The notes under the pieces are model-generated. The model was not told the origin of the DNA, searched no databases, and saw only the letters and a program-made list of their open reading frames with translations. The position numbers and the translations under genes were made by a program. DNA of 64,000 nucleotides from Eutrophocola sp963925675. GTDB lineage: Bacteria; Pseudomonadota; Gammaproteobacteria; Pseudomonadales; Pseudohongiellaceae. Positions 1-8,078 of this stretch are shown here, piece after piece; position 1 is the first letter of the stretch, and every line of letters starts with the position of its first letter. The stretch covers positions 1-64,000 of the forward strand of contig CAWUSW010000036.1 in the NCBI GenBank assembly GCA_963925675.1, read 5' to 3'.

Positions 1-5
1 GATGA

Positions 6-32
6 CTGGACTTCCCAGACTTTCCTAGACAC
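6..32. repeat. Left terminal inverted repeat of the IS3 element
   Basis: This 27-bp end matches the reverse complement of 1210-1236 with two mismatches. It overlaps the stop codon end of orfB. Confidence 0.9.
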
Positions 33-846
33 TTACTAGCCTGGAAAAATAGTCTTCTTCAAACTGCGCCGGAGAAACACCTCCAGTGTGACTATGTCGT
101 TTAATCGGATTGTAGAACATCTCAATAAAATTGAATATCTCTGTCTTGGCATCACTTCTTGTTGAGTAGATCTTCCGTTGAGTTACCCGTTTTTTAAACG
201 TGGCAAAGAAGCTTTCAGCCACTGCATTATCATGACAGTTTCCCCGACGACTCATTGATGGCTTAAGATTATTCTCCCTTAAGAATGACAAATAATCTGC
301 ACTGCCATATTGGCTTCCCTGGTCACTATGAACCAACACAGTCTCTTTGGGTTGCCTCTTCCATACCGCCATCATAAGAGCTCGAATCACTAAATGCCGA
401 TCAATATTTTTATCCATCGACCAACCAACAATACGCCGAGAAAATAAATCCAGCACAGTAGCGACATATAAAAAACCTTCATGTGTACGCACATAAGTAA
501 TGTCACTCACCCAAGCCTGGTTCGGTATCTCAGGATTAAAATTGCGATCTAATACATTGTCAGCAACGCTGGCCAACTTGCCGCCTTTAATGTAACGACG
601 TTTATAGCCTATTTGAGCTTTTAGTTTGTTCTCCTGCATAATCCTCGCCACGCGATGAATGCTGCAAGCCTCACCTACATCGCGAAGGTCTCGATGAATC
701 CACGGACTGCCGTATGTGCCGCCACTAGCGATATAAAATTCCTTAATCCGTTTTAATAATCTCTGGTCTTCAATGGCGTGATCAGATAATGGTTTCTCCA
801 ACCATGCATAAAACCCACTGCGATGTAATTTGAAAACACGGCACAT
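25..846 (-). CDS. IS3 transposase orfB, integrase catalytic domain
   Basis: This 273-residue frame carries the retroviral-integrase-like core. The DDE residues are visible as D in WVSDITYV, D in VHSDQGSQY, and E in NAVAESFFATFKKR. The open frame continues upstream of the first ATG without a stop as far as the slippery site at 927-933, encoding residues such as KYVFIRDHRHEFSIQ. The functional product is therefore most likely an OrfAB fusion made by -1 frameshifting, as is known for IS3 elements. It would cut and join the element's ends. Confidence 0.92.
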   Translation of the reverse strand: MCRVFKLHRSGFYAWLEKPLSDHAIEDQRLLKRIKEFYIASGGTYGSPWIHRDLRDVGEACSIHRVARIMQENKLKAQIGYKRRYIKGGKLASVADNVLDRNFNPEIPNQAWVSDITYVRTHEGFLYVATVLDLFSRRIVGWSMDKNIDRHLVIRALMMAVWKRQPKETVLVHSDQGSQYGSADYLSFLRENNLKPSMSRRGNCHDNAVAESFFATFKKRVTQRKIYSTRSDAKTEIFNFIEMFYNPIKRHSHTGGVSPAQFEEDYFSRLVSV

Positions 847-893
847 GGCCTGAATGGAAAACTCGTGTCGATGATCTCGTATGAAGACGTACT

Positions 894-1178
894 TTACCCG
901 GGGTCGTTGGCAAAGTACTTTGCGGCCTTTTTTAGAATGTCGCGCTCCTCGGTTACACGACGTAAATCTGCTTTGAGGCGGGCATTCTCGGCTTCTATAT
1001 CAGGTTTATTGGCCTGCCGTGGGTTGGATTCGCCGTACTTCTTGAGCCAGGCATACAAGCTGTGGGTGGTGGTACCGAGTCGTTCGGCCACATCTGCTAC
1101 TGAATAGCCCCGGTCAGTCACCTGCTTGACGGCTTCAATCTTAAATTCTTCTGTATATCGTTTGCCTTTCATAAACAC
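894..1178 (-). CDS. IS3 transposase orfA, helix-turn-helix protein
   Basis: This 94-residue protein starts with the family pattern KRYTEEFKIEAVKQV, followed by the HTH segment YSVADVAERLGTTTHSLYAWLKKYG. A leucine/glutamate-rich coiled segment (IEAENARLKADLRR) follows. OrfA proteins bind the terminal repeats and regulate transposition. The frame ends just after the A6G frameshift heptamer, so part of the translation should continue into orfB. Confidence 0.9.
   Translation of the reverse strand: MFMKGKRYTEEFKIEAVKQVTDRGYSVADVAERLGTTTHSLYAWLKKYGESNPRQANKPDIEAENARLKADLRRVTEERDILKKAAKYFANDPG
927..933 (-). other. Programmed -1 frameshift heptamer AAAAAAG
   Basis: On the minus strand the heptamer reads A AAA AAG in the orfA frame, coding for Lys-Lys near the orfA end. 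A -1 slip here enters the orfB frame, which has no stop between this point and the orfB ATG. This is the standard OrfAB arrangement of IS3 elements. Confidence 0.85.
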
Positions 1179-1209
1179 CTCTCATAGAGTTACATTTTAA
1201 CGCTATTTG

Positions 1210-1236
1210 GTGTCTAGCAAAGGCTGGGAAGTCCAG
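1210..1236. repeat. Right terminal inverted repeat of the IS3 element
   Basis: This is the partner of 6-32 and lies upstream of orfA, where the element's own promoter would be expected. Confidence 0.9.
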
Positions 1237-1301
1237 CTGTCAGTATGCTGCTTAAATTTAACTTTAGGCAGGGTTTTTAAGAAAAGACTTTAGCTGGCCT
1301 G

Positions 1302-2261
1302 TTATTGATATTGCAGAGGGCGTATTTCGGCAGCAATTTGAGCTTTTTGATCGCCTAGCCAGAATGTTTCCTTGAGGTCAGTACTGGTCTTGGTTACTAT
1401 AAATCCAATATATATATTATCATTTTTATTCAACAAGTTAATTATGTTTCCTAAAGCTGTTTGAGAGGAGTTGAAGAGCATATTATGGCTGGGTGTCTCG
1501 GGACTTTTCAGGATAACGGAGTGTAATCGCTTATTTGCTTTACCCCGGTAATGCATCCGGGCGACTATTTCCTGACCGGTATAGCAACCCTTGCTAAAAC
1601 TGACAAAGCCGGCAAGATCCAGATTTAACTCTTCAGGTGTGTAGAGGCTGCTTTCCTGAGGATTGATAAAAATAATCCCTGCTTCATGGTCAAGCACATC
1701 CCAGGCAGTTTTTTCTTTGTGAGCAAGTGTTGCAAGAATTTGATCAAAGGGGTGATCCTGCCCTGGTTTTAACCAAAGTTCATATCGAGGGCAGTGATCA
1801 CTAATATTAATCAGCAAGGCCCCCTCTATACTGGCAGATTTGTTTTTCTCTGGCAGCGCTGGGCTAATACCCCTGAGCAATTCTTCTGCGTCGTCTCCAG
1901 CCAGACCAATCCTGTTAAACTGCTGACTGGCATCTGCCATTTCAGCTTTGTAAAAAGGAATATATTTTTGCAGGGCCTGCATGGTGATGGTCAAAACTCC
2001 AGGCTGCATTGAGAGTAGAAAGCGGTTTTCCTGGTGTAATATGCGGAAATTTGAATAAACCCTGCCTTTGTTATTGCATGCTGCTCCAAAGCTGATGCTG
2101 CCAACACCGATTTCATCAAGTTCACAGGTCAGCTGACCTTGAAGAAATTTTCGGCTATCCTCACCATTGACTTCAAGCAGGTCCATGGCGTTTAGGGAAG
2201 TATAAAAGCTTTGCATGATAAAAGTGTCCGTTTGGGAATTGCTACATTGACAGGTCGACAT
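1302..2261 (-). CDS. ygfZ: tRNA-modifying protein YgfZ (folate-binding)
   Basis: The 319-residue protein belongs to the YgfZ/GcvT family. The family signature KGCYTGQEIVARMHYRGK is present at about residues 220-237, including the conserved Cys. YgfZ binds folate and supports assembly or repair of iron-sulfur enzymes such as MiaB. It is divergent from sdhE, the same pairing as in Pseudomonas and Escherichia (ygfZ/ygfY). The start is uncertain: neither the first ATG nor Met16 (MQSFYTSLNAMDLLEV) has a clear Shine-Dalgarno sequence, and Met16 fits the family length better. Confidence 0.9.
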   Translation of the reverse strand: MSTCQCSNSQTDTFIMQSFYTSLNAMDLLEVNGEDSRKFLQGQLTCELDEIGVGSISFGAACNNKGRVYSNFRILHQENRFLLSMQPGVLTITMQALQKYIPFYKAEMADASQQFNRIGLAGDDAEELLRGISPALPEKNKSASIEGALLINISDHCPRYELWLKPGQDHPFDQILATLAHKEKTAWDVLDHEAGIIFINPQESSLYTPEELNLDLAGFVSFSKGCYTGQEIVARMHYRGKANKRLHSVILKSPETPSHNMLFNSSQTALGNIINLLNKNDNIYIGFIVTKTSTDLKETFWLGDQKAQIAAEIRPLQYQ

Positions 2262-2339
2262 TATAAAGTCTGGGCTCTATTGTATAAACACTTGAATAAA
2301 GACTTTTATTCTAACTTTTAAAAGGGAAAAAACAGTTCA

Positions 2340-2585
2340 ATGACAGAATCAGTGGATTTAAAAAAGATGTATTGGCATAGTCGGCGCGGCATGCTTGAAC
2401 TAGACCTGATTCTGGTTCCCTTTGCGGAAAATATTCTACCGTCATTTTCAGAAAGCGAGAGGGGAGAGTACGCCAGATTGCTGGCAGAAGAGGATCAGGA
2501 TATTTTTCAGTGGCTGGTACTGAAAGCGCCAGCGCCAGAAAAATCCTTGCAGATTATGGTGGACAAGATTTTAGCTGCCAGCTGA
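2340..2585 (+). CDS. sdhE: Succinate dehydrogenase flavinylation factor SdhE
   Basis: This 81-residue protein carries the SdhE/YgfY signature RRGMLELD at about residues 15-22, containing the RGxxE motif needed for covalent FAD attachment to SdhA. The remaining short helical domain (ENILPSFSESERGEYARLL) matches the family. The gene is divergent from ygfZ and its 3' end overlaps that of convergent nadB by 15 bp. Length is typical for the family. Confidence 0.93.
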   Translation: MTESVDLKKMYWHSRRGMLELDLILVPFAENILPSFSESERGEYARLLAEEDQDIFQWLVLKAPAPEKSLQIMVDKILAAS

Positions 2586-4271
2586 ATCTTTTTTTGCTAA
2601 TGCTGAGGACTGATTATACGAACAAATAGTCTGCTTTCTTGGCAGCTTGAAGTTTTGCGGCGTCAGAATGGTGTTTTCTGTGCTCGGCAGTTTGTCAGGG
2701 TAGTCCAGTGTGAAGTGCAGGCCACGGCTTTCCTTGCGATTCATTGCAGACTGAATGACCAGCTCTGCCACAAGTGTAAGATTGCGTAGTTCGAGAAGAT
2801 TCCGGTTTACTCTGTATTTGCTGTAATACCAGCGTATCTCCTGTTGCAGTAATTCAATACGACTCTGTGCTCTTTGTAAACGCTTGTTGGTCCTGACAAT
2901 GCCAACATAATCCCACATGAAGCGCCTGACTTCATCCCAGTTATGAGCAATCACAACATCCTCATCGGAGTCTGTTACCTGGCTTTCATCCCAGGCAGGA
3001 ATATCTTCCACAAAAGGCACTGAATCGAGCTGAGTCAGAATGTCTTCAGCTGCGGCGAAAGCAAAAACAAAGCATTCTAATAATGAATTGCTCGCCATTC
3101 TATTTGCACCGTGCAATCCTGTGAAGCTTGTTTCGCCGATCGCATAAACATTTTCTACATCAGTTCTACCATGAATGTCGACCATAACTCCGCCACAGCT
3201 ATAGTGGGCTGCCGGTACCACAGGTATTTTTTCCCGGGTAATATCTATGCCAAATTCGAGACAGCGTTTATAGATGGTAGGGAAGTGCTCGAGTATAAAA
3301 GCATCGGGTTTATGACTGATATCCAGATAGACAAAACTGCATCCCAGCTGCTTCATTTCTGAATCTATTGCGCGCGCGACAATATCTCTGGGGGCTAATT
3401 CGCCCCGACTGTCATACTTGTGCATGAAGCGGGAGCCATCGGGTAACTTAAGTTGACCGCCTTCACCCCTAATGGCTTCTGTAATTAGAAAAGATTTCGC
3501 CTTGGGATGGTAAAGGCAGGTAGGGTGAAATTGGTTAAACTCCATGTTGGCAATGCGACAGCCTGCACGCCATGCCATGGCAATTCCATCGCCACTGGCA
3601 CCATCAGGATTGGACGTATAGAGATATGCCTTACTCGCTCCCCCGGTGGCTAATATTACGAAGCGTGCACGATAGACGGTCACCTCACCACTGATTTCAT
3701 TTAGAACATACGCCCCTACACAACGATTTTCGGACTGGCCCATTTTGGCCGTAGTAATAAGGTCTACTGCGACAGTATTTATACGGAAGGTAATATTGGG
3801 ATGCTCCATCGCCTGAGAAGAAAGGCTTTCAAATACTGAACGGCCAGTAGCGTCTGCTGCATGGGCTACCCGGCGATGACTGTGTCCGCCTTCTTTGCTG
3901 AGGTGAAAATTGTCAGAGGTGTTTTTCTTGCTATTTTTTTCTTTGGTGAATTTGACGCCTTGCTCGATAAGCCATTCAATACTTTCACGCCCCCGTGAAA
4001 CGGTGTACTCAACTATCTCTTTATTGCATAAACCATCACCGGCAATCAGAGTGTCTTCCACATGAGACTCAAGGCTGTCATATTTATCCAGAACTGCGGC
4101 TATACCACCCTGGGCGTAGTAGGTGGAACCTTGATCAAGTGAACTTTTGGAGAGAATAGTTACCCTGGCCTGACTGGCAACTTTTAATGCCAGGCTTAAA
4201 CCGGCTGCACCGCCACCAATGATCAAGACATCGGTGTCACGACTGTTAAGGCTTTTTGAATTATCTGACAT
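2571..4271 (-). CDS. nadB: L-aspartate oxidase
   Basis: This 566-residue flavoprotein oxidises L-aspartate to iminoaspartate, the first step of NAD synthesis. The FAD dinucleotide-binding motif DVLIIGGGAAGLSLAL is near residues 14-29. Conserved segments of the succinate dehydrogenase flavoprotein superfamily follow: STYYAQGGIAAV, GGHSHRRVAHAADATGR and HYSCGGVMVD. The C-terminal helical domain has the usual NRxLLELRNL stretch. The gene is divergent from rpoE, as in Pseudomonas. No nadA or nadC is nearby. Confidence 0.96.
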   Translation of the reverse strand: MSDNSKSLNSRDTDVLIIGGGAAGLSLALKVASQARVTILSKSSLDQGSTYYAQGGIAAVLDKYDSLESHVEDTLIAGDGLCNKEIVEYTVSRGRESIEWLIEQGVKFTKEKNSKKNTSDNFHLSKEGGHSHRRVAHAADATGRSVFESLSSQAMEHPNITFRINTVAVDLITTAKMGQSENRCVGAYVLNEISGEVTVYRARFVILATGGASKAYLYTSNPDGASGDGIAMAWRAGCRIANMEFNQFHPTCLYHPKAKSFLITEAIRGEGGQLKLPDGSRFMHKYDSRGELAPRDIVARAIDSEMKQLGCSFVYLDISHKPDAFILEHFPTIYKRCLEFGIDITREKIPVVPAAHYSCGGVMVDIHGRTDVENVYAIGETSFTGLHGANRMASNSLLECFVFAFAAAEDILTQLDSVPFVEDIPAWDESQVTDSDEDVVIAHNWDEVRRFMWDYVGIVRTNKRLQRAQSRIELLQQEIRWYYSKYRVNRNLLELRNLTLVAELVIQSAMNRKESRGLHFTLDYPDKLPSTENTILTPQNFKLPRKQTICSYNQSSALAKKDSAGS

Positions 4272-4369
4272 TTAGTAGATCAAGCATGAACATCCTGTGG
4301 CTATTCTACCTTGTGAGATACAATAATGAGAAATTATAACGTTGGAAGTCTGCTTGTCGGTGATTAAGC

Positions 4370-4396
4370 GAACTTTTCAGACTTGTGCCTGTCTAT
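4370..4396 (+). promoter_or_regulatory. Sigma-E (AlgU) type promoter of rpoE
   Basis: GAACTT at 4370-4375, a 16-bp spacer, and TCTAT at 4392-4396 match the sigma-E/AlgU consensus GAACTT-N16/17-TCTGA well. The predicted transcript start is near 4402, about 55 bases ahead of the likely rpoE start codon. This implies the usual autoregulation of rpoE. Confidence 0.7.
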
Positions 4397-4457
4397 CTGC
4401 ATAGCAGTTGTGCTCAGGCTTCTGTTTTTTAATAAACTTATAAGTGGAGCCAGGCTT

Positions 4458-5069
4458 TTGGCCACAGAAGAAGTAGATCAAGCAAAAGAAGATGTAAAAA
4501 ATACTGATCAGCAACTTGTAGATCGAGTTTTCAATGGTGATAAGCATGCCTTTGACCTGCTCGTTTTACGATATCAGCAAAGGATTCTGGGATTAATAGG
4601 TCGATTCATCCGGGATCCGGCAGAAGTTGAGGATGTAGCCCAGGAAGCCTTTATTAAAGCTTATCGTGCTTTGCCTAAATTTCGAGGTGATAGTGCGTTT
4701 TATACCTGGTTGTATCGCATTGCTATAAATACCGCGAAAAATTATCTGGTTGCCCGGGGCCGTCGACCTCCGTCTACCGATATTGATGTTGATGATGCCG
4801 AGTTCATGGAAAATAACCAGGCATTGACCGATATTGGTACGCCGGAAGCCAATCAGGAAAAGGAGGATTTACAAAGAGTAATAAATGAAGCTCTTGAGGA
4901 TCTTCCTGAAGATTTGAGGACGGCCTTTACCTTGAGGGAGTTTAGTGGCTTGAGTTACGAGGAAATCACTGAGATTATGGGCTGTCCGGTCGGTACCGTC
5001 AGATCGCGAATATTCAGGGCCAGGGAGGCACTGGACAAAAAAATCCGGCCATTGCTTGATAATAGCTAG
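4458..5069 (+). CDS. rpoE: RNA polymerase sigma factor RpoE (AlgU)
   Basis: This ECF sigma factor directs envelope-stress transcription. Region 2 is seen as DLLVLRYQQRILGLIGRF with DVAQEAFIKAYRALPKFRG. Region 4 is seen as LPEDLRTAFTLREFSGLSYEEI plus GCPVGTVRSRIFRAREAL. I chose the TTG at 4458 (203 residues) because GGAG lies nine bases upstream and the length fits the family. An upstream ATG at 4383 would lie before the predicted sigma-E transcript start and would add a hydrophobic tail foreign to the family. The next gene is its anti-sigma factor. Confidence 0.93.
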   Translation: MATEEVDQAKEDVKNTDQQLVDRVFNGDKHAFDLLVLRYQQRILGLIGRFIRDPAEVEDVAQEAFIKAYRALPKFRGDSAFYTWLYRIAINTAKNYLVARGRRPPSTDIDVDDAEFMENNQALTDIGTPEANQEKEDLQRVINEALEDLPEDLRTAFTLREFSGLSYEEITEIMGCPVGTVRSRIFRAREALDKKIRPLLDNS

Positions 5070-5382
5070 GTTCAGGGGTTCTTTTGCTAATAAATCACCA
5101 ATGCGTCATTAATGTGAAAAAAAATTGCAAAAATATTAAACAGACAGGGAATTTTTGCCTAATTGGGTTGTCTAGTTAGTATCTGGCAATTTTAAGGCCC
5201 TGAATTACGCTCTAAATTGAAGACCGGATTTAGACCAGAGAAGCTGTAAAAGATCGAAAAACAAGCAGATTTTAAGAATTTAGGCAGACAGCGAAAATTT
5301 AGGCATAGATAAAGAATTAAGTAATAAAGCGTAGACTGAAGTTAGACTGGCATCTGTGGCCAAACGAGGAATAGAGAAATAA
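5070..5382. other. AT-rich spacer between rpoE and rseA
   Basis: This 313-bp stretch holds no convincing reading frame or RNA gene. It contains a 10-bp direct repeat, AATTTAGGCA, at 5277-5286 and 5296-5305. A good ribosome site (GAGGAA) precedes rseA. The gap is unusually long for rpoE-rseA, which are normally tightly linked, so rseA may have its own promoter here. Confidence 0.5.
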
Positions 5383-6021
5383 ATGAGCAATAAATTACAC
5401 GAATCACTATCCGCGTTGATGGACAACGAAGCAGATGAACTGGAAATTCGCCGACTTCTGAAAGAAATGGATGAAGTGGCTCAAAGCCAATCAAATGATA
5501 GTTCTTCAGATTCAGATTCTTTAAGTGATTTAAAGGCCAAATGGTCTCGATACCATGTTCTTAGCGCTTCGTGTAAGCAGGAAATACATACATCACCTTC
5601 ATGTGATTTACTGTCAAGAATCAATGCGGAGCTTGAAAATGAAGTCTTGCCAATAGCAGAACGCACTCTCCCTCTTTGGCGCAGTGGCTCAGGTAAAGGA
5701 ATTTTCCAATTTATAGGGCAGGGGGCAATTGCTGCCTCGGTAGCTCTTGCCGTACTGTTTACTGCCGACATGATGATGGTTGCCGATAACGGCAGTGGTA
5801 CAGATTCTGGTGCCGAATTGGCCGGTAATGAGGCAGTATCGAAATTTCTCCCTGGTTTAACCGGTGAGCTCAATCCTGCTACTGAAACCCGGGTTGCTGT
5901 TCAAACAGATCTTGACCCTGAAGAAATGAGTCGTTTACAGCAAGTGGTTTCTGAAGAGTTGGAAGATACTCTTGAAATCCAGAAAGTGCCTGCGACCTTT
6001 GTTCCTGAAAACGCCCCCTGA
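5383..6021 (+). CDS. rseA: Anti-sigma-E factor RseA (MucA)
   Basis: The 212-residue protein opens with the RseA N-terminal sigma-binding domain (LHESLSALMDNEADELEIRRLL). A linker is followed by one membrane segment at about residues 109-132 and a periplasmic tail of about 80 residues. It should hold RpoE at the inner membrane until site-1 and site-2 proteolysis releases it. The position after rpoE and before rseC supports the call. The rseB (mucB) gene normally next to it is absent. Confidence 0.9.
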   Translation: MSNKLHESLSALMDNEADELEIRRLLKEMDEVAQSQSNDSSSDSDSLSDLKAKWSRYHVLSASCKQEIHTSPSCDLLSRINAELENEVLPIAERTLPLWRSGSGKGIFQFIGQGAIAASVALAVLFTADMMMVADNGSGTDSGAELAGNEAVSKFLPGLTGELNPATETRVAVQTDLDPEEMSRLQQVVSEELEDTLEIQKVPATFVPENAP

Positions 6022-6093
6022 TATTCATTTTTCCTTCACCCTATGCCTGTTATTATGTCTGCGTTTATGCAGAGTAGTGACCGGTAACTTTCA

Positions 6094-6567
6094 ATGACAA
6101 TTGAGCACATGTCAGTTGTAGACACTGACGAAAATACTTTACACCTGAGTACAAGAAATCAGCAACACTGTAATCATTGTGTGGCCAAGACAGGGTGTGG
6201 ATTACAATTGCTCAACAAAATTTTTATTCAAAAGTCGGAAATATTATCTCTGCCTTACCCGGTCAGTTATAGAGGGAAGGTTAAAACAGGCGATGAGCTG
6301 GCAGTAAGTATTGATGACAGCAGACTGATACACCTGGCTATCCTGCAGTATGTGTTACCGATTGCTATTACACTGGCTGTGACCGCAGCAGCTGAATCAC
6401 TTGCCAAGACTTTTGACTTAAATGAAGGCTGGGTTATTCTCAGTGCTATAAGCGCACTGGCTGGAGGACTTGCAGGTGTGCGCTACATAAGTCTCAGGTG
6501 TTTTGAAAATGCCCGAGAAATCATCGGAACGCAATTGCTTACTGTTGAAACAGTTCGAAAAAGTTAA
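6094..6567 (+). CDS. rseC: SoxR-reducing/sigma-E regulatory protein RseC (MucC)
   Basis: This 157-residue membrane protein has the RseC cysteine cluster HCNHCVAKTGCG (Cys26, Cys29, Cys35), which in homologues can hold an iron-sulfur centre. Two membrane segments lie at about residues 80-100 and 112-130. RseC is linked to sigma-E control and to SoxR reduction with the Rsx complex. It lies 72 bases after rseA and 24 bases before degQ, so the three are probably co-transcribed. Confidence 0.88.
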   Translation: MTIEHMSVVDTDENTLHLSTRNQQHCNHCVAKTGCGLQLLNKIFIQKSEILSLPYPVSYRGKVKTGDELAVSIDDSRLIHLAILQYVLPIAITLAVTAAAESLAKTFDLNEGWVILSAISALAGGLAGVRYISLRCFENAREIIGTQLLTVETVRKS

Positions 6568-6591
6568 ATTCAAGAGGTTAGAAGTATAGAT

Positions 6592-7992
6592 ATGTCGCAA
6601 AAAAAATGGGGAAAGCCCATCAAACTTGTCTTTGCCGCGTTCACTATTGGACTACTTTTCAGTGCAGAAAGTTTTGCTCAGGTTTTGCCGGATTTCACCT
6701 CTCTTGTCGATGAAAATGCCTCTGCGATAGTTAATGTGAATTCCATTACCCGCACTAATCTTGACACTGGTGACAATGAAGAACGACTTGATGAGATCCT
6801 GCGTTACTACTTTGGTGACAGGGTGCCGGAAATTCCCGAAGAACAAATGCGAGAATTTGAGCAAAGGCCGTCGCTCGGCTCCGGTTTTATCATTTCAGAA
6901 GATGGCTACATCATTACCAATCACCATGTGGTGGATAATGCCGATGAAATAACTATTACCTTGAATGATCGTCGTGAGTTTGCTGCTGAAGTAATCGGCT
7001 CAGATGAAAGCTCTGATTTGGCATTGCTTAAAATAGAGGCAACGGGATTAAAACCAGTGGTACTTGGGAATTCATCCAGACTGAAAGTTGGTGAATGGGT
7101 ACTCGCTATTGGCTCACCAATGGGGCTGCGTTTTTCTGTTGCTGCCGGCATCATCAGCTATATGGGACGAAATATTCCAAATGGCTCAGGTGGAAATTAT
7201 GTCTCTTTCATTCAGACTGATGTTGCTATAAATCCAGGCAATTCCGGAGGCCCACTGTTTAACTTGAAAGGTGAAGTTATCGGTATAAATTCACAGATTT
7301 TTACCAGTACTGGTGGCTCCATGGGATTGTCCTTTGCAATCCCTGTTGATGTGGCAAAAAATGTCATTGGCCAGCTCAAAGAGAAAGGCACGGTGGAACG
7401 TGGCTGGATGGGCGTTGGCATTAATGAAGTGAGCCAGGAGGCCGCCAATGAGGCCAATATGGCGAACCCTGTTGGAGCCCTGGTCAATCAGGTCATCGAG
7501 GGTAGTCCTGCTGAAGACGCCGGGTTTATGGCGGGCGATATCATTATTCGTTTCAATGGCAATGAAATATCCAACAGTGGCGATTTGCCATTTCATGTGG
7601 GTCTGACGGCACCTGAAGCGGTGGCAGACGTTGAAATTATCCGGGATGGTTCGCCGCAAATCCTTAAGATGACAGTGGGCAAGCTTGCTGCAGGAAATTC
7701 ACAACAGCTCAGTTCAGCTCAGGGTGATGCCAATCCTCTAGGGCTAATGATCACTGAGTCGAGGAGAAATGATCAGCAGTCAGGCGTTTTGATTGTCAGT
7801 GTTGTTGGCGAAGCCGGTGAGGAAGCTGGCTTTCAGCCTGGCGACATACTGTTGAGTATTAATGCCGAGGAAACAGGCTCTGTTGAAGAATTTAATGAAG
7901 TTGTCTCAAATCTGCCAATGAATCAGGTAATGCCGGCTTTGGTGGAAAGAAACGATAGACAATTCTTTCTGACAGTAGAAATCCCGGAATAG
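6592..7992 (+). CDS. mucD: Periplasmic serine protease DegQ/MucD (HtrA family)
   Basis: The 466-residue protein has a signal peptide ending near ESFAQ (residue 30), a trypsin-like domain and two PDZ domains. The catalytic triad is visible: His112 in TNHHVVDNAD, Asp142 in SDLALLKI and Ser218 in GNSGGPLF. It would degrade or refold damaged envelope proteins. Its place at the end of the rpoE-rseA-rseC cluster is exactly that of mucD in Pseudomonas. It is closer to the shorter DegQ/MucD form than to DegP. Confidence 0.94.
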   Translation: MSQKKWGKPIKLVFAAFTIGLLFSAESFAQVLPDFTSLVDENASAIVNVNSITRTNLDTGDNEERLDEILRYYFGDRVPEIPEEQMREFEQRPSLGSGFIISEDGYIITNHHVVDNADEITITLNDRREFAAEVIGSDESSDLALLKIEATGLKPVVLGNSSRLKVGEWVLAIGSPMGLRFSVAAGIISYMGRNIPNGSGGNYVSFIQTDVAINPGNSGGPLFNLKGEVIGINSQIFTSTGGSMGLSFAIPVDVAKNVIGQLKEKGTVERGWMGVGINEVSQEAANEANMANPVGALVNQVIEGSPAEDAGFMAGDIIIRFNGNEISNSGDLPFHVGLTAPEAVADVEIIRDGSPQILKMTVGKLAAGNSQQLSSAQGDANPLGLMITESRRNDQQSGVLIVSVVGEAGEEAGFQPGDILLSINAEETGSVEEFNEVVSNLPMNQVMPALVERNDRQFFLTVEIPE

Positions 7993-8078
7993 GGTTTAAC
8001 CCACAGATTGCATGGTATACAGGTTAATCTTGCTGTAGACTTGCGCTTTTTTTTCAGGCCAATCAGAGCTTACTTTCT

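Larger units (their letters stand above)
6..1236 (-). mobile_element. Complete IS3-family insertion sequence
   Basis: The element has 27-bp terminal inverted repeats at 6-32 and 1210-1236 that match at 25 of 27 positions and begin CTGGACTTCCCAG. Between them lie two minus-strand reading frames typical of IS3: an HTH orfA and a DDE integrase orfB, joined by a -1 frameshift signal. Length (about 1.23 kb) fits the family. No identical 3-4 bp target duplication is visible in the flanks, so the copy may be old or rearranged. It sits just downstream of ygfZ without breaking it. All parts look intact, so the element may be active. Confidence 0.93.

Noticed and set aside
1..5. Target duplication of the IS3 element
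   Set aside because: Left flank bases (up to position 5) and right flank bases (from 1237) do not match.
4383..4457. Upstream ATG and hydrophobic leader in frame with rpoE
   Set aside because: It begins before the predicted sigma-E transcript start and does not match RpoE proteins. The TTG at 4458 has a ribosome site.
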